Below are positions 35,984-49,190 of a stretch of 64,000 nucleotides of DNA, in pieces. Position numbers and translations under genes: made by a program. Source of the stretch: Sepiola atlantica (taxonomy: Eukaryota > Mollusca > Cephalopoda > Sepiida > Sepiolidae); assembly GCA_963556195.1 (NCBI GenBank), contig CAUVYP010001208.1, positions 2,542,001 to 2,606,000 on the forward strand, read 5' to 3'. The first letter of the stretch is position 1. Each line of letters opens with the position of its first letter. Below the pieces are notes generated by a model. That model was not told where the DNA came from. It saw only the letters and a program-made list of their open reading frames with translations, and ran no database searches.

Positions 35984-38959
35984 TTAGCGCGTTTTAAAGT
36001 TGATATCGCTTTTGTTTATAACTTCCACATTTATTCGAATTGTGCAACGAAACTTTGCACAGATTAGCGGAGTCACATTTTCTACTGAAGTACCAAGTTT
36101 CAGAAGTGCAGCTCTTGTACTGCCGGAGATATGTCGATACAAACTGAATACGCAAAACATCAACAAAATTTAGCGCGTTTTAAAGTTGATATCGCTTTTG
36201 TTTATAACTTCCACATTTATTCGAATTGTGCAACGAAACTTTGCACAGATTAGCGGAGTCACATGTTCTACTGAAGTACCAAGTTTCAGAAGTGCAGCTC
36301 TTGTACTGCCGGAGATATGTCGATACAAACTGAATACGCAAAACATCAACAACATTTAGCGCGTTTTAAAGTTGATATCGCTTTTGTTTATAACTTCCAC
36401 ATTTATTCGAATTGTGCAACGATACTTTGCACAGATTAGCGGAGTCACATGTTCTACTGAAGTACCAAGTTTCAGAAGTGCAGCTCTTGTACTGCCGGTG
36501 ATATGTCGATACAAACTGAATACGCAAACTATCAACAAAATTTAGTGCGATTTAAAGTTGATATCGCTTTTGTTTATAACTTCCACATTCATTCGAATTG
36601 TGCAACGAAACTTTGCACAGATAAGCGGAGTCACATGCTCTACTGAAGTACCAAGTTTCAGAAGTGCAGCTCTTGTACTGCCGGAGATATGTCGATACAA
36701 ACTGAATACGCAAAACATCGACACAATTTAGCGCGTTTTAAAGTTGATATCGCTTTTGTTTATAACTTCCACATTTATTCGAATTGTGCAACGAAACTTT
36801 GCACACATTAGCGGAGTCACATTTTCTTCTGAAGTACCAAGTTTCAGAAGTGCAGCTCTTGTACTGCCGGAGATATGTCGATACAAACTGAATACGCAAA
36901 ACATCAACAAAATTTAGCCCGTTTTAAAGTTGATATCGCTTTTGTTTATAACTTCCACATTTATTCGAATTGTGCAACGAAACTTTGCAGACAGTCGCGG
37001 AGGCACATTTTCTACTGAAGTACCAAGTTTCAGAAGTGCAGCTCTTGTACTGCCGGAGATATGTCGATACAAACTGAATACGCAAAACATCAACAAAATT
37101 TAGCGCGTTTTAAAGTTGATATCGCTTTTGTTTATAACTTCCACATTTATTCGAATTGTGCAACGAAACTTTGCACAGATAAGCGGAGTCACATTTTCTA
37201 CTGAAGTACCAAGTTTCAGAAGTGCAGCTCTTGTACTGCCGGAAATATGTCGATACGAACTGAATACGCAAAACATCAACAAAATTAAGCCCGTTTTAAA
37301 GTTGATATCGCTTTTGTTTATAACTTCCACATTTATTCGAATTGTGCAACGAAACTTTGCAGACAGTCGCGGAGGCACATTTTCTACTGAAGTACCAAGT
37401 TTCAGAAGTGCAGCTCTTGTACTGCCGGAGATATGTCGATACTAACTGAATACGCAAAACATCAACAAAATTTAGCGCGTTTTAAAGTTGATATCGCTTT
37501 TGTTTATAACTTCCACATTTATTCGAATTGTGCAACGAAACTTTGCACAGATTAGCGGAGTCACATGTTCTACTGAAGTACCAAGTTTCAGAAGTGCAGC
37601 TCTTGTACTGCCGGAGATATGTCGATACAAACTGAATACGCAAAACATCGACAAAATTTAGTGCGATTTAAAGTTGATATCGCTTTTGTTTATAACTTCA
37701 CCATTCTTTAGAATTGTGCAACGAAACTTTGCAGAGATAAGCGGAGTCACATGCTCTACTGAAGTACCAAGTTTCAGAAGTGCAGCTCTTTTACTGCCGG
37801 AGATATGTCGATACAAACTGAATACGCAAAACATCGACAAAATTTAGCGCGTTTTAAAGTTGATATCGCTTTTGTTTATAACTTCCACATTCATTCGAAT
37901 TGTGCAACGAAACTTTGCAGACAGTCGCGGAGACACATTTTCTACTGAAGTACCACGTTTCAGAAGTGCAGCTCTTGTACTGCCGGAGATATGTCGATAC
38001 AAACTGAATACGCAAAACATCAACAAAATTTAGCGCGTTTTAAAGTTGATATCGCTTTTGTTTATAACTTCCACATTTATTCGAATTGTGCAACGAAGCT
38101 TTGCACAGATTAGCGGAGTCACATGTTCTACTGAAGTACAAAGTTTCAGAAGTGCAGCTCTTGTACTGCCGGAGATATGTCGATACAAACTGAATACGCA
38201 AAACATCAACAAAATTTAGCGCGTTTTAAAGTTGATATCGCTTTTGTTTATAACTTCCACATTTATTCGAATTGTGCAACGATACTTTGCACAGATTAGC
38301 GGAGTCACATGTTCTACTGAAGTACCAAGTTTCAGAAGTGCAGCTCTTGTACTGCCGGTGATATGTCGATACAAACTGAATACGCAAACTATCAACAAAA
38401 TTTAGTGCGATTTAAAGTTGATATCGCTTTTGTTTATAACTTCCACATTTATTCGAATTGTGCAACGAAACTTTGCACAGATAAGCGGAGTCACATGCTC
38501 TACTGAAGTACCAAGTTTCAGAAGTGCAGCTCTTGTACTGCCGGAGATATGTCGATACAAACTGAATACGCAAAACATCGACAAAATTGAGCGCGTTTTA
38601 AAGTTGATATCGCTTTTGTTTATAACTTCCACATTTATTGGAATTGTGCAACGAAACTTTGCACACATTAGCGGAGTCACATTTTCTACTGAAGTACTAA
38701 GTTTCAGAAGTGCAGCTCTTGTACTGCCGGAGATATGTCGATACAAACTGAATACGCAAAACATCAACAAAATTTAGCCCGTTTTCAAGTTGATATCGCT
38801 TTTGTTTATAACTTCCACATTTATTCGAATTGTGCAACGAAACTTTGCAGACAGTCGCGGAGGCACATTTTCTACTGAAGTACCAAGTTTCAGAAGTGCA
38901 GCTCTTGTACTGCCGGAGATATGTCGATACAAACTGAATACGCAAAACATCAACAAAAT
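34868..38959. repeat. 22 monomers shared by the 4278-bp duplication, copy 1
   Basis: Repeats at 39146-43237 with an offset of exactly 23 x 186 bp. Shared marks in order: TTATTAGAATTG H monomer (35798/40076), CAACAACATTTA (36349/40627), GACACAATTTA (36720/40998), GGAAATATG (37100/41378), GATACTAAC (37286/41564), an E monomer (37658/41936), TACCACGTTTC (37844/42122), CGAAGCTTTG (38030/42308), then F, E', K, J. Copy 1 includes part of the preceding 2604-bp HOR, so this duplication is the later event. Confidence 0.93.
37658..37843. repeat. E monomer re-appearing in domain III
   Basis: Complete E monomer with the CCATTCTTTAG patch, preceded by the GATACTAAC C monomer and a CATGTT ca monomer exactly as in domain I, and followed by a G monomer instead of the usual ca. 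Its copy is at 41936. A third copy at 45098 keeps the domain I context on both sides and has a private TACTGGAG. Confidence 0.9.
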
Positions 38960-39145
38960 TTAGCGCGTTTTAAAGTTGATATCGCTTTTGTTTATAACTT
39001 CCACATTTATTCGAATTGTGCAACGAAACTTTGCAGACAGTCGCGGAGACACATGTTCTACTGAAGTACCAAGTTTCAGAAGTGCAGCTCTTGTACTGCC
39101 GGAGATATGTCGATACAAACTGAATACGCAAAACATCAACAAAAT
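38960..39145. repeat. Hybrid junction monomer H/G at the 4278-bp duplication
   Basis: It lies between the two copies. The expected parents are the H monomer at 43238 (left) and the G monomer at 34682 (right). It has CATTTATTCG like 43238, not CATTCATTCG; it then has GTGCAACG and GACAGTCGCGGAGACACATG like 34682, not GTGAAACG and GACCGTCGCGG. The switch lies between 39008 and 39021. Confidence 0.82.
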
Positions 39146-42100
39146 TTAGCGCGTTTTAAAGTTGATATCGCTTTTGTTTATAACTTCCACATTTATTCGA
39201 ATTGTGCAACGAAACTTTGCACAGATTAGCGGAGTCACATGTTCTACTGAAGTACAAAGTTTCAGAAGTGCAGCTCTTGTACTGCCGGAGATATGTCGAT
39301 ACAAACTGAATACGCAAAACATCAACAAAATTTAGCGCGTTTTAAAGTTGATATCGCTTTTGTTTATAACTTCCACATTTATTCGAATTGTGCAACGAAA
39401 CTTTGCACAGATTAGCGGAGTCACATGTTCTACTGAAGTACCAAGTTTCAGAAGTGCAGCTCTTGTACTGCCGGAGATATGTCGATACAAACTGAATACG
39501 CAAAACATCAACAAAATTTAGCGCGTTTTAAAGTTGATATCGCTTTTGTTTATAACTTCCACATTTATTCGAATTGTGCAACGAAACTTTGCACAGATTA
39601 GCGGAGTCACATTTTCCACTGAAGTACCAAGTTTCAGAAGTGCAGCTCTTTTACTGCCGGAGATATGTCGATACAAACTGAATACGCAAAACATCAACAA
39701 AATTTAGCGCGTTTTAAAGTTGATATCGCTTTTGTTTATAACTTCCACATTCATTCGAATTGTGCAACGAAACTTTGCAGACAGTCGCGGAGACACATTT
39801 TCTACTGAAGTACCAAGTTTCAGAAGTGCAGCTCTTGTACTGCCGGAGATATGTCGATACAAACTGAATACGCAAAACATCAACAAAATTTAGCGCGTTT
39901 TAAAGTTGATATCGCTTTTGTTTATAACTTCCACATTTATTCGAATTGTGCAACGAAACTTTGCACAGATTAGCGGAGTCACATGTTCTACTGAAGTACA
40001 AAGTTTCAGAAGTGCAGCTCTTGTACTGCCGGAGATATGTCGATACAAACTGAATACGCAAAACATCAACAAAATTTAGCGCGTTTTAAAGTTGATATCG
40101 CTTTTGTTTATAACTTCCACATTTATTAGAATTGTGAAACGAAACTTTGCAGACCGTCGCGGAGACACACGTTCTACTGAAGTACCAAGTTTCAGAAGTG
40201 CAGCTCTTGTACTGCCGGAGATATGTCGATACAAACTGAATACGCAAAACATCAACAAAATTTAGCGCGTTTTAAAGTTGATATCGCTTTTGTTTATAAC
40301 TTCCACATTTATTCGAATTGTGCAACGAAACTTTGCACAGATTAGCGGAGTCACATTTTCTACTGAAGTACCAAGTTTCAGAAGTGCAGCTCTTGTACTG
40401 CCGGAGATATGTCGATACAAACTGAATACGCAAAACATCAACAAAATTTAGCGCGTTTTAAAGTTGATATCGCTTTTGTTTATAACTTCCACATTTATTC
40501 GAATTGTGCAACGAAACTTTGCACAGATTAACGGAGTCACATGTTCTACTGAAGTACCAAGTTTCAGAAGTGCAGCTCTTGTACTGCCGGAGATATGTCG
40601 ATACAAACTGAATACGCAAAACATCAACAACATTTAGCGCGTTTTAAAGTTGATATCGCTTTTGTTTATAACTTCCACATTTATTCGAATTGTGCAACGA
40701 TACTTTGCACAGATTAGCGGAGTCACATGTTCTACTGAAGTACCAAGGTTCAGAAGTGCAGCTCTTGTACTGCCGGTGATATGTCGATACAAACTGAATA
40801 CGCAAACTATCAACAAAATTTAGTGCGATTTAAAGTTGATATCGCTTTTGTTTATAACTTCCACATTTATTCGAATTGTGCAACGAAACTTTGCACAGAT
40901 AAGCGGAGTCACATGCTCTACTGAAGTACCAAGTTTCAGAAGTGCAGCTCTTGTACTGCCGGAGATATGTCGATACAAACTGAATACGCAAAACATCGAC
41001 ACAATTTAGCGCGTTTTAAAGTTGATATCGCTTTTGTTTATAACTTCCACATTTATTCGAATTGTGCAACGAAACTTTGCACACATTAGCGGAGTCACAT
41101 TTTCTTCTGAAGTACCAAGTTTCAGAAGTGCAGCTCTTGTACTGCCGGAGATATGTCGATACAAACTGAATACGCAAAACATCAACAAAATTTAGCCCGT
41201 TTTAAAGTTGATATCGCTTTTGTTTATAACTTCCACATTTATTCGAATTGTGCAACGAAACTTTGCAGACAGTCGCGGAGGCACATTTTCTACTGAAGTA
41301 CCAAGTTTCAGAAGTGCAGCTCTTGTACTGCCGGAGATATGTCGATACAAACTGAATACGCAAAACATCAACAAAATTTAGCGCGTTTTAAAGTTGATAT
41401 CGCTTTTGTTTATAACTTCCACATTTATTCGAATTGTGCAACGAAACTTTGCACAGATTAGCGGAGTCACATTTTCTACTGAAGTACCAAGTTTCAGAAG
41501 TGCAGCTCTTGTACTGCCGGAAATATGTCGATACGAACTGAATACGCAAAACATCAACAAAATTTAGCCCGTTTTAAAGTTGATATCGCTTTTGTTTATA
41601 ACTTCCACATTTATTCGAATTGTGCAACGAAACTTTGCAGACAGTCGCGGAGGCACATTTTCTACTGAAGTACCAAGTTTCAGAAGTGCAGCTCTTGTAC
41701 TGCCGGAGATATGTCGATACTAACTGAATACGCAAAACATCAACAAAATTTAGCGCGTTTTAAAGTTGATATCGCTTTTGTTTATAACTTCCACATTTAT
41801 TCGAATTGTGCAACGAAACTTTGCACAGATTAGCGGAGTCACATGTTCTACTGAAGTACCAAGTTTCAGAAGTGCAGCTCTTGTACTGCCGGAGATATGT
41901 CGATACAAACTGAATACGCAAAACATCGACAAAATTTAGTGCGATTTAAAGTTGATATCGCTTTTGTTTATAACTTCACCATTCTTTAGAATTGTGCAAC
42001 GAAACTTTGCAGAGATAAGCGGAGTCACATGCTCTACTGAAGTACCAAGTTTCAGAAGTGCAGCTCTTTTACTGCCGGAGATATGTCGATACAAACTGAA

Positions 42101-43237
42101 TACGCAAAACATCGACAAAATTTAGCGCGTTTTAAAGTTGATATCGCTTTTGTTTATAACTTCCACATTCATTCGAATTGTGCAACGAAACTTTGCAGAC
42201 AGTCGCGGAGACACATGTTCTACTGAAGTACCACGTTTCAGAAGTGCAGCTCTTGTACTGCCGGAGATATGTCGATACAAACTGAATACGCAAAACATCA
42301 ACAAAATTTAGCGCGTTTTAAAGTTGATATCGCTTTTGTTTATAACTTCCACATTTATTCGAATTGTGCAACGAAGCTTTGCACAGATTAGCGGAGTCAC
42401 ATGTTCTACTGAAGTACAAAGTTTCAGAAGTGCAGCTCTTGTACTGCCGGAGATATGTCGATACAAACTGAATACGCAAAACATCAACAAAATTTAGCGC
42501 GTTTTAAAGTTGATATCGCTTTTGTTTATAACTTCCACATTTATTCGAATTGTGCAACGATACTTTGCACAGATTAGCGGAGTCACATGTTCTACTGAAG
42601 TACCAAGTTTCAGAAGTGCAGCTCTTGTACTGCCGGTGATATGTCGATACAAACTGAATACGCAAACTATCAACAAAATTTAGTGCGATTTAAAGTTGAT
42701 ATCGCTTTTGTTTATAACTTCCACATTTATTCGAATTGTGCAACGAAACTTTGCACAGATAAGCGGAGTCACATGCTCTACTGAAGTACCAAGTTTCAGA
42801 AGTGCAGCTCTTGTACTGCCGGAGATATGTCGATACAAACTGAATACGCAAAACATCGACAAAATTGAGCGCGTTTTAAAGTTGATATCGCTTTTGTTTA
42901 TAACTTCCACATTTATTGGAATTGTGCAACGAAACTTTGCACACATTAGCGGAGTCACATTTTCTACTGAAGTACTAAGTTTCAGAAGTGCAGCTCTTGT
43001 ACTGCCGGAGATATGTCGATACAAACTGAATACGCAAAACATCAACAAAATTTAGCCCGTTTTCAAGTTGATATCGCTTTTGTTTATAACTTCCACATTT
43101 ATTCGAATTGTGCAACGAAACTTTGCAGACAGTCGCGGAGGCACATTTTCTACTGAAGTACCAAGTTTCAGAAGTGCAGCTCTTGTACTGCCGGAGATAT
43201 GTCGATACAAACTGAATACGCAAAACATCAACAAAAT
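39146..43237. repeat. 22 monomers shared by the 4278-bp duplication, copy 2
   Basis: Partner of 34868-38959. Small private changes include CAGATTAACGGAG near 40530, ACCAAGGTTCAG near 40745, and CATGTTCT in 42122 where copy 1 has CATTTTCT. Confidence 0.93.
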
Positions 43238-45283
43238 TTAGCGCGTTTTAAAGTTGATATCGCTTTTGTTTATAACTTCCACATTTATTCGAATTGTGAA
43301 ACGAAACTTTGCAGACCGTCGCGGAGACACACGTTCTACTGAAGTACCAAGTTTCAGAAGTGCAGCTCTTGTACTGCCGGAGATATGTCGATACAAACTG
43401 AATACGCAAAACATCAACAAAATTTAGCGCGTTTTAAAGTTGATATCGCTTTTGTTTATAACTTCCACATTTATTCGAATTGTGCAACGAAACTTTGCAC
43501 AGATTAGCGGAGTCACATTTTCTACTGAAGTACCAAGTTTCAGAAGTGCAGCTCTTGTACTGCCGGAGATATGTCGATACAAACTGAATACGCAAAACAT
43601 CAACAAAATTTAGCGCGTTTTAAAGTTGATATCGCTTTTGTTTATAACTTCCACATTTATTCGAATTGTGCAACGAAACTTTGCACAGATTAGCGGAGTC
43701 ACATGTTCTACTGAAGTACCAAGTTTCAGAAGTGCAGCTCTTGTACTGCCGGAGATATGTCGATACAAACTGAATACGCAAAACATCAACAAAATTTAGC
43801 GCGTTTTAAAGTTGATATCGCTTTTGTTTATAACTTCCACATTTATTCGAATTCTGCAACGATACTTTGCACAGATTAGCGGAGTCACATGTTCTACTGA
43901 AGTACCAAGTTTCAGAAGTGCAGCTCTTGTACTGCCGGTGATATGTCGATACAAACTGAATACGCAAACTATCAACAAAATTTAGTGCGATTTAAAGTTG
44001 ATATCGCTTTTGTTTATAACTTCCACATTTATTCGAATTGTGCAACGAAACTTTGCACAGATAAGCAGAGTCACATGCTCTACTGAAGTACCAAGTTTCA
44101 GAAGTGCAGCTCTTGTACTGCCGGAGATATGTCGATACAAACTGAATACGCAAAACATCGACAAAATTTAGCGCGTTTTAAAGTTGATATCGCTTTTGTT
44201 TATAACTTCCACATTTATTCGAATTGTGCAACGAAACTTTGCACACATTAGCGGAGTCACATTTTCTTCTGAAGTACCAAGTTTCAGAAGTGCAGCTCTT
44301 GTACTGCCGGAGATATGTCGATACAAACTGAATACGCAAAACATCAACAAAATTTAGCCCGTTTTAAAGTTGATATCGCTTTTGTTTATAACTTCCACAT
44401 TTATTCGAATTGTGCAACGAAACTTTGCAGACAGTCGCGGAGGCACATTTTCTACTGAAGTACCAAGTTTCAGAAGTGCAGCTCTTTTACTGCCGGAGAT
44501 ATGTCGATACAAACTGAATACGCAAAACATCAACAAAATTTAGCGCGTTTTAAAGTTGATATCGCTTTTGTTTATAACTTCCACATTTATTCGAATTGTG
44601 CAACGAAACTTTGCACAGATTAGCGGAGTCACATTTTCTACTGAAGTACCAAGTTTCAGAAGTGCAGCTCTTGTACTGCCGGAAATATGTCGATACAAAC
44701 TGAATACGCAAAACATCAACAAAATTTAGCCCGTTTTAAAGTTGATATCGCTTTTGTTTATAACTTCCACATTTATTCGAATTGTGCAACGAAACTTTGC
44801 AGACAGTCGCGGAGGCACATTTTCTACTGAAGTACCAAGTTTCAGAAGTGCAGCTCTTGTACTGCCGGAGATATGTCGATACTAACTGAATACGCAAAAC
44901 ATCAACAAAATTTAGCGCGTTTTAAAGTTGATATCGCTTTTGTTTATAACTTCCACATTTATTCGAATTGTGCAACGAAACTTTGCACAGATTAGCGGAG
45001 TCACATGTTCTACTGAAGTACCAAGTTTCAGAAGTGCAGCTCTTGTACTGCCGGAGATATGTCGATACAAACTGAATACGCAAAACATCGACAAAATTTA
45101 GTGCGATTTAAAGTTGATATCGCTTTTGTTTATAACTTCACCATTCTTTAGAATTGTGCAACGAAACTTTGCAGAGATAAGCGGAGTCACATGCTCTACT
45201 GGAGTACCAAGTTTCAGAAGTGCAGCTCTTTTACTGCCGGAGATATGTCGATACAAACTGAATACGCAAAACATCGACAAAAT

Positions 45284-48200
45284 TTAGCGCGTTTTAAAGT
45301 TGATATCGCTTTTGTTTATAACTTCCACATTTATTCGAATTGTGCAACGAAACTTTGCACAGATTAGCGGAGTAACATTTTCTACTGAAGTACGAAGTTT
45401 CAGAAGTGCAGCTCTTGTACTGCCGGAGATATGTCGATACAAACTGAATACGCAAAACATCGACAAAATTTAGCGCGTTTTAAAGTTGATATCGCTTTTG
45501 TTTATAACTTCCACATTTATTCGAATTGTGCAACGAAACTTTGCACAGATTAGCGGAGTCACATTTTCTACTGAAGTACCAAGTTTCAGAAGTGCAGCTC
45601 TTGTACTGCCGGAGATATGTCGATACAAACTGAATACGCAAAACATCAACAAAATTTAGCGCGTTTTAAAGTTGATATCGCTTTTGTTTATAACTTCCAC
45701 ATTTATTCGAATTGTGCAACGAAACTTTGCAGACAGTCGCGGATAGGCCTTTTCCACTGAAGTACCAAGTTTCAGAAGTGCAGCTCTTGTACTGCCGGAG
45801 ATATGTCGATACAAACTGAATACGCAAAACATCAACAAAATTTAGCGCGTTTTAAAGTTGATATCGCTTTTGTTTATAACTTCCACATTTATTCGAATTG
45901 TGCAACGAAACTTTGCACAGATTAGCGGATTCACATTTTACTACTAAAGTACCAAGTTTCAGAAGTGCAGCACTTGTACTGCCGGAGATATGTCGATACA
46001 AACTGAATACGCAAAACATCAACAAAATTTAGCCCGTTTTAAAGTTGATATCGCTTTTGTTTATAACTTCCACATTTATTCGAATTGTGCAACGAAACTT
46101 TGCAGACAGTCGCGGAGGCACATTTTTTACTGAAGTACCAAGTTTCAGAAGTGCAGCTCTTTTACTGCCGGAGATATGTCGATACAAACTGAATACGCAA
46201 AACATCGACAAAATTTAGCGCGTTTTAAAGTTGATATCGCTTTTGTTTATAACTTCCACATTTATTCGAATTGTGCAACGAAACTTTGCACAGATTAGCG
46301 GAGTCACATTTTCTACTGAAGTACCAAGTTTCAGAAGTGCAGCTCTTGTACTGCCGGAGATATGTCGATACAAACTGAATACGCAAAACATCAACAAAAT
46401 TTAGCGCGTTTTAAAGTTGATATCGCTTTTGTTTATAACTTCCACATTTATTCGAATTGTGCAACGAAACTTTGCACAGATTAGCGGAGTCACATTTTCT
46501 ACTGAAGTACCAAGTTTCAGAAGTGCAGCTCTTGTACTGCCGGAGATATGTCGATACAAACTGAATACGCAAAACATCAACAAAATTTAGCGCGTTTTAA
46601 AGTTGATATCGCTTTTGTTTATAACTTCCACATTCATTCGAATTGTGCAACGAAACTTTGCAGACAGTCGCGGAGACACATGTTCTACTGAAGTACCAAG
46701 TTTCAGAAGTGCAGCTCTTGTACTGCCGGAGATATGTCGATACAAACTGAATACGCAAAACATCAACAAAATTTAGCGCGTTTTAAAGTTGATATCGCTT
46801 TTGTTTATAACTTCCACATTTATTCGAATTGTGCAACGAAACTTTGCACAGATTAGCGGAGTCACATGTTCTACTGAAGTACAAAGTTTCAGAAGTGCAG
46901 CTCTTGTACTGCCGGAGACATGTCGATACAAACTGAATACGCAAAACATCAACAAAATTTAGCGCGTTTTAAAGTTGATATCGCTTTTGTTTATAACTTC
47001 CACATTTATTCGAATTGTGCAACGAAACTTTGCACAGATTAGCGGAGTCACATTTTCTACTGAAGTACCAAGTTTCAGAAGTGCAGCTCTTGTACTGCCG
47101 GAGATATGTCGATACAAACTGAATACGCAAAACATCAAAAAAATTTAGCGCGTTTTAAAGTTGATATCGCTTTTGTTTATAACTTCCACATTTATTCGAA
47201 TTGTGCAACGAAACTTTGCAGACAGTCGCGGATAGGCCTTTTCTACTGAAGTACCAAGTTTCAGAAGTGCAGCTCTTGTACTGCCGGAGATATGTCGATA
47301 CAAACTGAATACGCAAAACATCAACAAAATTTAGCGCGTTTTAAAGTTGATATCGCTTTTGTTTATAACTTCCACATTTATTCGAATTGTGCAACGTAAC
47401 TTTGCACAGATTAGCGGAGTCACATTTTCCACTGAAGTACCAAGTTTCAGAAGTGCAGCTCTTTTACTGCCGGAGATATGTCGATACAAACTGAATACGC
47501 AAAACATCAACAAAATTTAGCGCGTTTTAAAGTTGATATCGCTTTTGTTTATAACTTCCACATTCATTCGAATTGTGCAACGAAACTTTGCAGACAGTCG
47601 CGGAGACACATGTTCTACTGAAGTACCAAGTTTCAGAAGTGCAGCTCTTGTACTGCCGGAGATATGTCGATACAAACTGAATACGCAAAACATCAACAAA
47701 ATTTAGCGCGTTTTAAAGTTGATATCGCTTTTGTTTATAACTTCCACATTTATTCGAATTGTGCAACGAAACTTTGCACAGATTAGCGGAGTCACAGGTT
47801 CTACTGAAGTACAAAGTTTCAGAAGTGCAGCTCTTGTACTGCCGGAGATATGTCGATACAAACTGAATACGCAAAACATCAACAAAATTTAGCGCGTTTT
47901 AAAGTTGATATCGCTTTTGTTTATAACTTCCACATTTATTCGAATTGTGCAACGATACTTTGCACAGATTAGCGGAGTCACATGTTCTACTGAAGTACCA
48001 AGTTTCAGAAGTGCAGCTCTTGTACTGCCGGTGATATGTCGATACAAACTGAATACGCAAACTATCAACAAAATTTAGTGCGATTTAAAGTTGATATCGC
48101 TTTTGTTTATAACTTCCACATTTATTCGAATTGTGCAACGAAACTTTGCACAGATAAGCGGAGTCACATGCTCTACTGAAGTACCAAGTTTCAGAAGTGC

Positions 48201-48818
48201 AGCTCTTGTACTGCCGGAGATATGTCGATACAAACTGAATACGCAAAACATCGACAAAATTGAGCGCGTTTTAAAGTTGATATCGCTTTTGTTTATAACT
48301 TCCACATTTATTGGAATTGTGCAACGAAACTTTGCACACATTAGCGGAGTCACATTTTCTACTGAAGTACCAAGTTTCAGAAGTGCAGCTCTTGTACTGC
48401 CGGAGATATGTCGATACAAACTGAATACGCAAAACATCAACAAAATTTAGCCCGTTTTCAAGTTGATATCGCTTTTGTTTATAACTTCCACATTTATTCG
48501 AATTGTGCAACGAAACTTTGCAGACAGTCGCGGAGGCACATTTTCTACTGAAGTACCAAGTTTCAGAAGTGCAGCTCTTGTACTGCCGGAGATATGTCGA
48601 TACAAACTGAATACGCAAAACATCAACAAAATTTAGCGCGTTTTAAAGTTGATATCGCTTTTGTTTATAACTTCCACATTTATTCGAATTGTGAAACGAA
48701 ACTTTGCAGACCGTCGCGGAGACACACGTTCTACTGAAGTACCAAGTTTCAGAAGTGCAGCTCTTGTACTGCCGGAGATATGTCGATACAAACTGAATAC
48801 GCAAAACATCAACAAAAT
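45284..48818. repeat. 19-monomer block resembling domain II (compare 25194-28357)
   Basis: Starts with a GTACGAAG ca monomer as at 15338, 17011 and 21288, then ca, D, 187-bp monomer (45842), C with TTTTTTACTG, ca, ca, G, the five-monomer-module I/ca/D/ca pattern, G, I (CACAGGTTC), F, E', K, J, H. From 45470 on the order matches 25194-28357, except that one extra ca monomer is present (46215/46401 against 25939). This marks the return of D monomers after 18.8 kb without any. Confidence 0.85.
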
Positions 48819-49190
48819 TTAGCGCGTTTTAAAGTTGATATCGCTTTTGTTTATAACTTCCACATTTATTCGAATTGTGCAACGAAACTTTGCACAGATT
48901 AGCGGAGTAACATTTTCTACTGAAGTACGAAGTTTCAGAAGTGCAGCTCTTGTACTGCCGGAGATATGTCGATACAAACTGAATACGCAAAACATCGACA
49001 AAATTTAGCGCGTTTTAAAGTTGATATCGCTTTTGTTTATAACTTCCACATTTATTCGAATTGTGCAACGAAACTTTGCACAGATTAGCGGAGTCACATT
49101 TTCTACTGAAGTACCAAGTTTCAGAAGTGCAGCTCTTGTACTGCCGGAGATATGTCGATACAAACTGAATACGCAAAACATCAACAAAAT
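48261..49190. repeat. 5-monomer block duplicated at 50494-51423 (offset 2233 bp)
   Basis: K, J, H, GTACGAAG ca, ca occurs here and again 12 x 186 + 1 bp downstream, the extra base being the 187-bp monomer at 49377. After the block the copies differ: a D monomer at 49191 and a ga monomer with GGAGACACATG at 51424. The second copy's K monomer has GTGAAACG. Confidence 0.85.
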
